DNA of 64,000 nucleotides from Clostridia bacterium. Lineage in GTDB: Bacteria; Bacillota; Clostridia; Oscillospirales; CAG-272. The notes under the pieces are model-generated. The model was not told the origin of the DNA and made no database searches. It saw only the letters and a program-made list of their open reading frames with translations. Where the stretch lies: the NCBI GenBank assembly GCA_017463865.1, contig JAFTOI010000017.1, positions 89,392 through 153,391 on the forward strand, read 5' to 3'. Positions 41,690-49,092 of the stretch are shown in pieces (the first letter of the stretch is position 1; the number at the start of each line of letters is the position of its first letter). The position numbers and the translations under genes were made by a program.

Positions 41690-42246
41690 TCTTCAAATCC
41701 CCTCTCCCTCAGATATTTGCAAAGGTCAGCGCGAAGGCGGTTCAGCGTCACCGAGACGTGGTTCTCGCGCATGCCGTACCGTGCCGCGATGTCGTTGACG
41801 GTGTCGAAATACCAGTACCGGCAGACGAATATTCCCCGCTTTTTGGCGGGAAGCCCGCCGAGCCATGCGTCGATCGCCTCAAGCAGAGCGCGGCGGTCAA
41901 GCTCTGCCTCGACTGTGCTGCGGTCAGAGATGACCTCGGCCAGCTCGTCCAGCGCGACGCCGGCGTCACCGCCGCCACGCTTGTCGGCGCGGTCGCGTTT
42001 GAGACGATTGAGCGCGATGTTCCGCGTCAGCTTGCCGAGGAAGGCCGACAGCATGGCCGGCCTGTGCGGCGGGATGGCGTTCCACACGGCGAGCCAGGCA
42101 TCATTTACGCACTCCTCGGCATCCTCGGCACTGCCGAGGATGTTCCGCGCGACAGCTGTGCAGTAGCCGCCGTACTGCGCGGCCGCCGCCTCGACGGCGC
42201 GCGGATCGCGGTCCCAGAAGAGCTGTATAATCTGATTGTCCTCCAT
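41686..42246 (-). CDS. ECF-type RNA polymerase sigma factor (2)
   Basis: A 186-residue sigma factor. Region 2 (DPRAVEAAAAQYGGYCTAVA, NILGSAEDAEECVNDAWLAV, FLGKLTRNIALNRLKRDRAD) and region 4 (WLGGLPAKKRGIFVCRYWYF, AARYGMRENHVSVTLNRLRA) are clear. It starts at 42246 after AAAGGAGG; the ATG 18 bases upstream lies in that site. It is similar in sequence to sigma factor 1 (shared AEDAEEC, RYWY). It is downstream of a separate sigma/anti-sigma pair, with its own ECF-like promoter motif at 42268-42299. Confidence 0.9.
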   Translation of the reverse strand: MEDNQIIQLFWDRDPRAVEAAAAQYGGYCTAVARNILGSAEDAEECVNDAWLAVWNAIPPHRPAMLSAFLGKLTRNIALNRLKRDRADKRGGGDAGVALDELAEVISDRSTVEAELDRRALLEAIDAWLGGLPAKKRGIFVCRYWYFDTVNDIAARYGMRENHVSVTLNRLRADLCKYLRERGFEE

Positions 42247-42267
42247 GCGCTCGCCTCCTTTCACCTA

Positions 42268-42299
42268 TATACACAACTTTTGCGGGGAAATCTTACAGG
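42268..42299 (-). promoter_or_regulatory. Putative ECF promoter of sigma operon 2
   Basis: On the minus strand CCTGTAAGATTTC is followed at matching spacing by GTGTATA, upstream of AAAGGAGG. Nearly the same arrangement (CCTGTCAGATTTC ... GTCATATA) precedes the neighbouring sigma gene. Confidence 0.5.
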
Positions 42300-42311
42300 T
42301 AACAGAAAAAT

Positions 42312-42827
42312 TTATCGGTTCACGATTTCGACCGCCGGTGGATCGTATCCCGCAATGAGCGCGCCTGCGATGATGACAACCACCGCAAGGAGCCAGACGG
42401 CGAGCTTGATCCAGCGTGCGCGCGGGTGGTCGGTGCGCCATGCGATAAGCGCGCCGGCCGTGCAGAGGGCGGCGATCGTGCCCAGCACCGCCCGGGCGAT
42501 GCCGCTCAGGTCGAGGAATCCGCTTCCCTCCACGGTCAGCACGCCGACGAAAGCGAGCACGGCCAGCGCGCCCAGCAGGACGCTGATCGTCCGCCAGAAC
42601 CAGCGCAGGCGCCGCCCCCAGCGCCGCATGAAGGTGCGGAAGGATTCGTCGGCCGGCTCGGTAGGGGCGGGCTCGGGGATGTTCGGCTGCCGCAGTGCCT
42701 CCAACTCGGCGCGGCAGGCCGCGCAGGCAGCCAGATGCTCCTCCACAAAATCAGCCGTGTCGGGGCTGACCATCTCCTCCGCATAGAGCGGAAGCAGGTC
42801 GCGGATGATATTGCATTCATTGCGCAT
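42312..42827 (-). CDS. Zinc-finger (zf-HC2) anti-sigma factor
   Basis: A 171-residue protein. Residues 1-45 carry the anti-sigma zinc finger: Cys5 region, LLPLYAEEMVSPDTADFVEE and the HLAACAACRAEL motif (HxxxCxxC). Three hydrophobic segments follow (ISVLLGALAVLAFVGVL, IARAVLGTIAALCTAGALIA, KLAVWLLAVVVIIAGALIAG), so it is membrane-bound. It overlaps the sigma gene stop by 11 bases and has its own site GGAGGAGAG. It should bind and hold sigma factor 3 until a signal at the membrane releases it. Confidence 0.88.
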   Translation of the reverse strand: MRNECNIIRDLLPLYAEEMVSPDTADFVEEHLAACAACRAELEALRQPNIPEPAPTEPADESFRTFMRRWGRRLRWFWRTISVLLGALAVLAFVGVLTVEGSGFLDLSGIARAVLGTIAALCTAGALIAWRTDHPRARWIKLAVWLLAVVVIIAGALIAGYDPPAVEIVNR

Positions 42828-43317
42828 ATTCGCTCTCCTCCATTCGTTCGATGATCTTTCTCCGCGCGCGGTGATAGGTGACGCAGGCCCAGTTCTCGGA
42901 CTTGCTGAAGATCTGCCCGATCTGCGCGAAGCTCAGCTCGGCGTAGACCCGCCACATGAAGACCTCACGGTAGGGCTCGGGCAGTTCATGCAGGATCGCC
43001 CGGATCTGCGCCGCCTCATCGCGGCGGATGATCTGCTCCTCCGCTGTCTCGTCCGGGTCGGGGATAGTCAGCCAGGCCGTGTCGTCGAGGTCGCCGACTC
43101 TGCCCAGCTTCCTGCAGTGCGACACATAGCAGTTTTTCGCGATCTGGCAGAGCCAGACGCGGATATCACAGTCGCCGCGGAAGTGGTCGATGGCCTGCAT
43201 CGCGCGGAAAAAGGTCTCGCTGGTGATCTCCTCGGCCAGCTGCTCACTGCCCGACAGACGCCGGATATAGCGGTATACGTCGTGGAAATAGGTGCGGTAG
43301 ATCTGCTCGAAGTCCAT
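42817..43317 (-). CDS. ECF-type RNA polymerase sigma factor (3)
   Basis: A 166-residue sigma factor. Region 2 spans ~5-75 (YRTYFHDVYRYIRRLSGSEQ, AEEITSETFFRAMQAIDHFR, CQIAKNCYVSHCRKLGRV). Region 4 spans ~105-160 (LHELPEPYREVFMWRVYAEL, SFAQIGQIFSKSENWACVTYHRARRK in pieces). It starts at 43317 after AAGGAGGTG; an ATG 18 bases earlier is inside that site. Coupled to a zinc-finger anti-sigma factor. An ECF-like promoter motif lies at 43337-43369, implying autoregulation. Confidence 0.92.
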   Translation of the reverse strand: MDFEQIYRTYFHDVYRYIRRLSGSEQLAEEITSETFFRAMQAIDHFRGDCDIRVWLCQIAKNCYVSHCRKLGRVGDLDDTAWLTIPDPDETAEEQIIRRDEAAQIRAILHELPEPYREVFMWRVYAELSFAQIGQIFSKSENWACVTYHRARRKIIERMEESEYAQ

Positions 43318-43336
43318 CCCCTTCACCTCCTTCACT

Positions 43337-43369
43337 TATATGACGCCGCTGGGGCCGAAATCTGACAGG
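43337..43369 (-). promoter_or_regulatory. Putative ECF promoter of sigma operon 3
   Basis: On the minus strand CCTGTCAGATTTC (43357-43369) is followed by CGTC/GTCATATA (43337-43345). CGTC is a usual ECF -10 core. Confidence 0.5.
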
Positions 43370-43500
43370 GCAGGGGGAATTTTTTTGCTCTGCCTGATTT
43401 GACGCGAAAATGGGAAAAAAGTTCCGTCGATCGGCAAAATAATGGAACTTTTTTGATGATACCGCGTCTAATCGGGTAGAATCTGCGAGGAGGTTGGAAT

Positions 43501-44778
43501 ATGAAACAGAGCATCGCGCTTGCATGCCTGCTCATCTGCCTTGCCGGCTGTGGGCGGGGAGCGCCCGCCGCGCCGGAGATGCCCGGCGCTTTGCCGGAGG
43601 TGACCGGTCAGCCGTCGGACACCGTCGTGACCGAGGAGGGGATGCGGACTGATTTTGTGCGTTTTGTCAGCGAAAATTTCGGCTTCACGCCGAGCCTTGA
43701 CGAGGTGCGGGTGGAGCATCTGGTCGGCACCTACAGCGGATGCCCGGTCGTCTTCATGGGGGCACCGCTGGCCTATACCGCGGCGCTTCGCCCGGTGGAG
43801 GTGGCGGGGTACATCATCATTTTCGGCGACGGCCAGCGGCTGTACGTCTACCACGACTCGACCTTCTACACCCTTGAGGAGGCCTACGCCGCCGACCTGC
43901 TGACGGCCGAGGATGTCCGCGATATTGGCATGAAGGTTGGGAGTGAATTTGAACGCTATAACACCCGCCACCCGCTGGATGACCCGTCGGTGGACACCTA
44001 TCTGGCTTATGATCTGCGGGAGGATTTTGCGGCGTGGGCGGGCGTACCGTTTGCAGATGTCTATGTCGAGCGGCGGATCGACGGCTACTACAGCGATTGC
44101 CTGCTGGTCTGTATGGGCGGCGCGGCGTGGACGCAGGGGGCGCTCAGCGTGACGGTGGGGGAGTATACAATCCAATCGCCATGTGCCGGTCCGATCTTGG
44201 TCTGGGATTGCGAAAAATTCTATCTCCTGGGCGAAGCATATGATGCCGGACTGCTGAATGAGCAGGACATCCGCACCATTGCCAACCGCTTCAGCTGGCA
44301 GGGTGAGCCGGCATATGAGACGGTCATTGACACCTATTATGCCGCCTCGACCGCCGCAAGCTGGTTCGAGCAGGGGTCGATGCCCTATTCCTACGACGAC
44401 CGAATCCTCGTCGACGGTATCGCCTACTATCCCACGAGTAGCTTCTCCACGCTTGCCGAACTGCGCGCACATCTCGAATTGCTGTTCAGCACCGAGTTGG
44501 TCGAGCGCTACCTTTCCACGACTTCGCCGCACTATCGCGAGATCGGCGGTGTGCTGCATGTCAGCGAGTCGGTGCGCGGAACGAACATCAGAATGGGCGA
44601 CGAGCGATATCTTATCCTCAACGGGGAGGGGGAGCAGCTGACTCTGCGGGTCGTGGTTGAGCAATGGGGGAGTGATGCGCAGAACGATTGGGTCGTCACC
44701 GGTTACACGGAGTACGACTACCCAATGGCCAGGATCGAGGGTCGCTGGGTCTTCACCGATTTTCCCTATTTTCGGTAA
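43501..44778 (+). CDS. Lipoprotein with internal duplication
   Basis: A 425-residue secreted lipoprotein. Signal peptide with lipobox LAGC, Cys17, then a Gly/Pro/Ala-rich linker. Two homologous units of ~95 residues follow. Unit 1 (~60-145) has FVSENFGFTPSLDEVRVEHL, TYSGCPVVFMGAPLA and YTLEEAYAADLLTAEDVRDI. Unit 2 (~165-260) has LREDFAAWAGVPFADVYVER, YYSDCLLVCMGGAAW and YLLGEAYDAGLLNEQDIRTI. The remaining C-terminus (~265-425; YYPTSSFSTLAELRAHLELL) looks like an IseA/DL-endopeptidase-inhibitor-like domain, but this is uncertain. GAGGAGG precedes the ATG; TTGATG-18-TAGAAT is the likely promoter. It is divergent from sigma operon 3 and could be a target or sensor of it. Confidence 0.78.
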   Translation: MKQSIALACLLICLAGCGRGAPAAPEMPGALPEVTGQPSDTVVTEEGMRTDFVRFVSENFGFTPSLDEVRVEHLVGTYSGCPVVFMGAPLAYTAALRPVEVAGYIIIFGDGQRLYVYHDSTFYTLEEAYAADLLTAEDVRDIGMKVGSEFERYNTRHPLDDPSVDTYLAYDLREDFAAWAGVPFADVYVERRIDGYYSDCLLVCMGGAAWTQGALSVTVGEYTIQSPCAGPILVWDCEKFYLLGEAYDAGLLNEQDIRTIANRFSWQGEPAYETVIDTYYAASTAASWFEQGSMPYSYDDRILVDGIAYYPTSSFSTLAELRAHLELLFSTELVERYLSTTSPHYREIGGVLHVSESVRGTNIRMGDERYLILNGEGEQLTLRVVVEQWGSDAQNDWVVTGYTEYDYPMARIEGRWVFTDFPYFR

Positions 44779-44783
44779 GCCCG

Positions 44784-44910
44784 TGAAGGCTCCCTCTCCG
44801 AGGGAGCTGTCACGGCTTTGCCGTGACTGAGGGAGTTTTTCGCGGACTTTTGTGTGGAGCGAACTCCCTCCGTCGGCTGCGCCGCCACCTCCCTCGGAGA
44901 GGGAGGCAAA
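44784..44910. repeat. Palindromic repeats (family B), two half-units in inverted order
   Basis: GGCTCCCTCTCCGAGGGAGC ... CGTGACTGAGGGAGTT (44786-44838) faces AACTCCCTCCGTCGGC ... CCTCCCTCGGAGAGGGAGG (44862-44907). The two outer words pair with each other, so the whole forms a long imperfect palindrome between the lipoprotein gene and the EamA promoter. It may double as a terminator. Confidence 0.7.
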
Positions 44911-44935
44911 TATATACTTTTTTCGCCCGTATGTC

Positions 44936-44964
44936 TTGCACAAACCGGCATTTCGTGATACAAT
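44936..44964 (+). promoter_or_regulatory. Promoter of the EamA-GH110-ATPase operon
   Basis: TTGCAC (44936-44941), 17-base spacer, TACAAT (44959-44964). Confidence 0.82.
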
Positions 44965-45013
44965 AGAGCTTATATGCCCGCCTGGGCAAATTCTGACGAA
45001 ACAGGTTATCATC

Positions 45014-45949
45014 ATGCACAAAACGCAATTCCGCGGCGTCATCATGCTGCTCGCCGTGGCTTTCATCTGGGGCTCCTCCTTCGTCGCGCAGAGCGTCGGC
45101 ATGGAGAGCGTCGAGGCCTTCACCTTCAACGGCATCCGCACCCTCATGGGTGCGGCGGTACTGCTCCCCTTCATCCTGATCCGCGACAAGCTCCACGACC
45201 GCAAGCACGGCGAGCCCGATCCCGCTGCCAAGCGGGCGTCCAACAAAAAGGTGCTCATCAGCGGCACCATCCTCGGCGTCGTGCTCTGCGGCGCCTCCAA
45301 CTTCCAGCAGTTTGCCTTCAACTATTCCACCTCGGGCAAGATTGCCTTTATCACCGCCTTCTACATGCTTTTTGTGCCCATCTTCGGGCTCATCCTCGGC
45401 AAGCGTGTGCCGGCCGTGACCTGGGGCTGCGTTGTCATGGGCACTGTTGGCCTCTACTTTCTCTGCATCGGCCCGGAGGGCATCACCGGCATCAACCGGG
45501 GCGACGCGCTGACCCTCGTCTGTGCCGTCATCTACGCCGTACATATCCTGCTGATTGAAAAGCTGGCCCCCGAGGTCGATTCGATCAAGCTGTCCTGCAC
45601 GCAGTTTGCTGTGTCGGGCACCATTTCCTGCATCCTGATGTTTATCTTCGAGAAGCCCTCGCTGCCGGCCATCGCGGCCTGCATTGTGCCGCTGCTTTAC
45701 TCAGGTATCATGAGCTGCGGCTTCGCCTACACCTTCCAGATCATCGGCCAGAAATACACCGAGTCGACGGTGGCGTCGCTCTTGATGTGTATGGAATCGG
45801 TCTTCGGCGTGCTCTGCTCGGCAGTCCTGCTCAAGGAGACGCTGACCGGCCGTGAGACGCTGGGCTGTGTCATTATGTTCGCGGCCATCATCCTCTCCCA
45901 GGTCGGCGAGCAGATCACAGCGAAAATTAAAGCAAAATCAGGAAAATAA
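45014..45949 (+). CDS. DMT-superfamily (EamA) transporter
   Basis: A 311-residue protein with ten membrane segments in two EamA repeats. The first repeat starts with RGVIMLLAVAFIWGSSFVAQ, contains FNGIRTLMGAAVLLPFILI and ends near ITGINRGDALTLVCAVIYAV. The second follows (TQFAVSGTISCILMFIFEKP, GYTFQIIGQ-like FAYTFQIIGQKYTESTVASL, MESVFGVLCSAVLLKETLTG). It exports or imports small metabolites; the substrate is unknown. The start at 45014 gives the normal N-terminus; upstream codons of the long frame lie in the repeat and promoter. First gene of a tight operon. Confidence 0.9.
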   Translation: MHKTQFRGVIMLLAVAFIWGSSFVAQSVGMESVEAFTFNGIRTLMGAAVLLPFILIRDKLHDRKHGEPDPAAKRASNKKVLISGTILGVVLCGASNFQQFAFNYSTSGKIAFITAFYMLFVPIFGLILGKRVPAVTWGCVVMGTVGLYFLCIGPEGITGINRGDALTLVCAVIYAVHILLIEKLAPEVDSIKLSCTQFAVSGTISCILMFIFEKPSLPAIAACIVPLLYSGIMSCGFAYTFQIIGQKYTESTVASLLMCMESVFGVLCSAVLLKETLTGRETLGCVIMFAAIILSQVGEQITAKIKAKSGK

Positions 45950-45960
45950 AGGAGACGGCC

Positions 45961-47709
45961 ATGCAAACGATCCACCTCCGCGACCACGGCATTCTGCCGG
46001 GGACTGATATTACGCTTGCCCTGTGCGATCTCTTTCGTGCGTACCCGACTGACACCACCTTCGTTTTTGAGGACGCCGACTATTATTTCGCCCCCCACGA
46101 CGAGATGCACGCTGACTACCGCATCTCCAATTCCGACGTGATGCCCTATCGCGTGCTGGGGCTCTGGATGCGGAATATGCATAACTGTGCCCTCGTCGGT
46201 AACGGCGCACGCCTGCTTTTCGCCGGCCACATGCATCCGGTGACGATGGATCACTGTACCGATATCCGCATGGCCGGCTTCACCATCGACTGGCCCAAGC
46301 CGCTGGTGGCCGAGGGCGAGGTCGTCGCCGTCGGCGACGGCTATGCCGATCTTTATGTCGATCCCGCCGCCTTCCCGCACCGCTATGCGGGCGGCTGGCT
46401 CGAGTTCGACGTCGGCGCGGGTGAGTGGTATCCGCTGGGGCGGCACAGCCAGATCCAGTTCGACGGCAATAACCGCTGCGTTACCCGTGTGTCGGGCGAT
46501 AACTTCTCGCCTGCGCGCATCGAGGATCTGGGCGGCGATGTCTACCGTGTCTGGCCGAAGAAGCCTGCACGGGTTGCCGTCGGCAGCCTCTTCGTCCTGC
46601 GCCACAACGCGCGCATCCACGCCGGGATCTTCACCGAAAAGTGCGCCGACGTCACCTTCGAGGATATTACCGTCCATTCCTGCGGCGGCCTCGGCTGTCT
46701 CGCGCAGTTCTGCCGGGATATCACCTACCGCCGCGTCAATTTCCTGCCCAACCGTGCCGCCGGCCGCCGCATCGCGAACGGCCGCGATGACGGCATGCAC
46801 CTCACCTGCAATTCGGGCACGATGACCGTCACCGAGTGCTCTTTCGTCGGTCTGATGGATGACCCGATCAACATCCACGGCTGCTGTGTCACCGCCGACG
46901 AGGTGGTCGACGCCCGCACACTCCGCTGCCGCTACCGCCACAATCAGGCGCAGGGCTTCCATTATTGGGCTGAACCGGGCGATGAGATCGGCTTTATCGA
47001 GCGCCGGCACATGGCGGCGGCGGGGGCGGCAAATGTCGCCGCCTATACGCTTGAGACGATGGACACCTTTACCCTCACCTTCACCGAGCCGCTGCCTGAC
47101 GAAATCATTGCACTGGCTGAGGTGGGGGATATGCTCGCCCTCGATAACCTCACGCACACCGCCGCTTTCGTCTGCACGGAAAATCGCTTCGGCTCCTGCC
47201 GGGCCCGGGGCATCCTTGTTTCGACGCCGAAGCCAGTGCGGATCAGCGACAACTATTTCGCCTCCTCCGGCGCCGCCGTCCTGCTTGCCGGCGATTCGAA
47301 CTACTGGTTCGAGTCGGGCGCCTGCTGCGACGTCGAGATCAGCCGCAATGTCTTCACCGATGTCTGCCTTTCGTCGAATTACCAGTTCTGCGACGGCATC
47401 ATCAGTATCAGCCCCGTCGTGCCCGAGCCCGACACTGCGCAGCCCTTCCACCGCAATGTCCGCATTGAGGGCAACACCTTCGACACCCCTGACACGCCGG
47501 TGCTGCATGCCTTCTCCTGCGCTGATCTGACCTTCACCGGCAACCGCATTTTCAAGAGTCCCGGCGCGGATCGCTGGCACAAGGGCGATGCCGCGATCAC
47601 GCTCGACCATTGCAGCGGTGTCGACCTGCGCGGCAATGACTGGATCGGTGACTTCGGCTTTGCGCAGGACGTAGCCGCCGTCGACTGCGCCGACGTCACG
47701 CGGGGGTGA
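45961..47709 (+). CDS. Right-handed beta-helix glycosidase, GH110-like (alpha-1,3-galactosidase family)
   Basis: A 582-residue beta-helix protein. Motifs match GH110: MAGFTIDWPKPLVAEGEVV near 101-119, GRDDGMHLTCNSG near 273-285, and GLMDDPINIHGCCV near 298-311, whose acidic residues are the likely catalytic site. GH110 enzymes remove alpha-1,3-linked galactose, including from blood-group B antigens. There is no signal peptide, so the protein seems cytosolic, which is unusual for an enzyme acting on host glycans and suggests imported oligosaccharides. AAGGAGA precedes the ATG, 11 bases after the EamA stop. The ATPase gene follows with a small overlap or gap. The family call is mine by motif; related beta-helix hydrolases remain possible. 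Confidence 0.65.
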   Translation: MQTIHLRDHGILPGTDITLALCDLFRAYPTDTTFVFEDADYYFAPHDEMHADYRISNSDVMPYRVLGLWMRNMHNCALVGNGARLLFAGHMHPVTMDHCTDIRMAGFTIDWPKPLVAEGEVVAVGDGYADLYVDPAAFPHRYAGGWLEFDVGAGEWYPLGRHSQIQFDGNNRCVTRVSGDNFSPARIEDLGGDVYRVWPKKPARVAVGSLFVLRHNARIHAGIFTEKCADVTFEDITVHSCGGLGCLAQFCRDITYRRVNFLPNRAAGRRIANGRDDGMHLTCNSGTMTVTECSFVGLMDDPINIHGCCVTADEVVDARTLRCRYRHNQAQGFHYWAEPGDEIGFIERRHMAAAGAANVAAYTLETMDTFTLTFTEPLPDEIIALAEVGDMLALDNLTHTAAFVCTENRFGSCRARGILVSTPKPVRISDNYFASSGAAVLLAGDSNYWFESGACCDVEISRNVFTDVCLSSNYQFCDGIISISPVVPEPDTAQPFHRNVRIEGNTFDTPDTPVLHAFSCADLTFTGNRIFKSPGADRWHKGDAAITLDHCSGVDLRGNDWIGDFGFAQDVAAVDCADVTRG

Positions 47710-47714
47710 GCGTT

Positions 47715-48608
47715 ATGCAGTATCTTGACAGCTTCACCCTCCCCACCCGGCTGGAAGAGGATAACTTTATCCTCAACTACCCGCCCCAGCTGGAGATGCA
47801 GTGCTACGCGCACAACAATGTCTACCCGTTCAAGCTCTTCCCGCAGAAGCAGCTGACCCGGCTCGATTTCACGCCGCTGACCGTCCTCGCGGGCAGCAAC
47901 GGCTCAGGCAAGTCGACGCTGCTCAATCTTATTGCCGAGAAGCTGAAGCTTCGCCGCTCGTCGCCCTGGAATAGCACGCCGTTTGTTGAGCCTTATCTCA
48001 CCCTCTGCCGCGCCCGGTTTGCCGATGAACGTCCCCTCCCTGACGGCAGCCGCATCATCACCAGCGATGATGTGTTCGACTATATGCTCGACCTGCGCGC
48101 CCTCAACGAGGGCGTCACCGGGCGGCGTGAGTCGCTGTTTGATGAGTACGAGAACTACACCGACGCACGCAGGCCGAGTTTTCAGCTCCGCTCGCTCGAC
48201 GATTACGATGAGCTCAAGCGCCGCAACGAGGCGCGGCATTCGACCAAGTCGGCCTGTGTCACCCGCCGCATGCGGCAGACCGAGCTGAAGAGCGGGTCGA
48301 ACGGCGAGAATGCCTATTTCTACTTTACCCAGCAGATCACGCAGAACGCACTGTACCTGCTCGACGAGCCCGAGAACAGCCTTGCCCCCGCCCGCCAGCT
48401 GGAGCTGGCACAGTTTATCGTAGACTCGGTGCGGTTCTATGGGTGCCAGTTTGTGATCTCGACGCACTCGCCGTTTCTGCTTGCGATGCAGGGGGCGAAG
48501 GTGTATGATCTTGACTCGGTTCCCGTAGCGGTGCGAAAGTGGACGGAACTCGAGCATGTGCGGATGTACCACGACTTTTTTGCGGCGCACAGCGGTGAAT
48601 TTGCGTAA
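47715..48608 (+). CDS. AAA/ABC-type ATPase (orphan, SMC/RecF-like)
   Basis: A 297-residue soluble ATPase. Walker A LAGSNGSGKSTLLNLIAEKL is near 57-76, a Q-loop-like region follows, then Walker B LYLLDEPENSLAPARQLELA near 215 and the H-loop STHSPFLLAM near 250. There is no membrane partner. Such stand-alone ATPases occur widely in Firmicutes; some belong to defence systems, but no nuclease or toxin partner is visible here. ATG 47715 is preceded by GGGGGTG; a GTG at 47706 overlaps the upstream stop. Last gene of the EamA operon. Confidence 0.82.
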   Translation: MQYLDSFTLPTRLEEDNFILNYPPQLEMQCYAHNNVYPFKLFPQKQLTRLDFTPLTVLAGSNGSGKSTLLNLIAEKLKLRRSSPWNSTPFVEPYLTLCRARFADERPLPDGSRIITSDDVFDYMLDLRALNEGVTGRRESLFDEYENYTDARRPSFQLRSLDDYDELKRRNEARHSTKSACVTRRMRQTELKSGSNGENAYFYFTQQITQNALYLLDEPENSLAPARQLELAQFIVDSVRFYGCQFVISTHSPFLLAMQGAKVYDLDSVPVAVRKWTELEHVRMYHDFFAAHSGEFA

Positions 48609-48610
48609 AT

Positions 48611-48650
48611 GAATTACCGTAGACTTTAATCGGTCTACGGTAATTCTTTT
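48611..48650. terminator. Terminator between convergent operons
   Basis: GAATTACCGTAGAC (48611-48624) and GTCTACGGTAATTC (48633-48646), perfect 14-bp stem, then TTTT. Confidence 0.9.
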
Positions 48651-48684
48651 GTTTGAGGATATGTCCGGAAGAGGATAATGGATA

Positions 48685-49092
48685 TCAATACACGTAATAA
48701 TCCAGATCGTATATCGTTCCCGTTTGATGCAAAAATGCAATAATGTCAGGTTCAAGTGAAAGATTGGGCTTAATGTCATCACTTTCACTTGCGATTTCAG
48801 GTACAACTTCAAGACAGTATTCCAATGCATGGATCGACTTTAGATCAATCAACAGATCAACGATGGGCAGAAGATCGCGAATCGTGATACGGATCATCTC
48901 GTTTATATTCTGGAGATAATGATCGTTGTATCCGATGTCGATTTCGGAACAAGCCGCAGGCTTTTTTGCGATCGGCAGCATTATACCTTCAGCAATGATT
49001 CGGCTGGGGGGGATATTCAGCATGTCCAATATATCTTGAACATTAAAATTGCCTATAATCCGAAAATAAGTTCTGCATTTATGTGTAGTCAA
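48685..49092 (-). CDS. DUF4279-like small protein, TTG start
   Basis: A 135-residue AT-rich gene. The pattern CRTYFRIIGNFNVQDILDML followed by NIPPSRI resembles the DUF4279 N-terminus (FRIxGxxFxxxxItxxLgixPs), and the later IRITIRDLLPIVDLLIDLKS fits the family's second half. DUF4279 proteins occur in immunity loci of contact-dependent toxin systems, but no toxin gene is next to this one. Translation appears to start at TTG 49092, which overlaps the TGA of the upstream beta-helix gene by 4 bases (TTGA). Base composition is far lower in GC than the upstream gene, so it was probably added later to this operon. Confidence 0.6.
   Translation of the reverse strand: MTTHKCRTYFRIIGNFNVQDILDMLNIPPSRIIAEGIMLPIAKKPAACSEIDIGYNDHYLQNINEMIRITIRDLLPIVDLLIDLKSIHALEYCLEVVPEIASESDDIKPNLSLEPDIIAFLHQTGTIYDLDYYVY

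Noticed and set aside
43468-45321. 617-codon minus-strand frame opposite the lipoprotein and EamA genes
   Set aside because: Antisense and spans two independent genes, repeats and a promoter.
47715-48608. Abortive-infection or OLD-type defence ATPase
   Set aside because: No TOPRIM, nuclease or toxin gene is fused or adjacent; its operon partners are metabolic.
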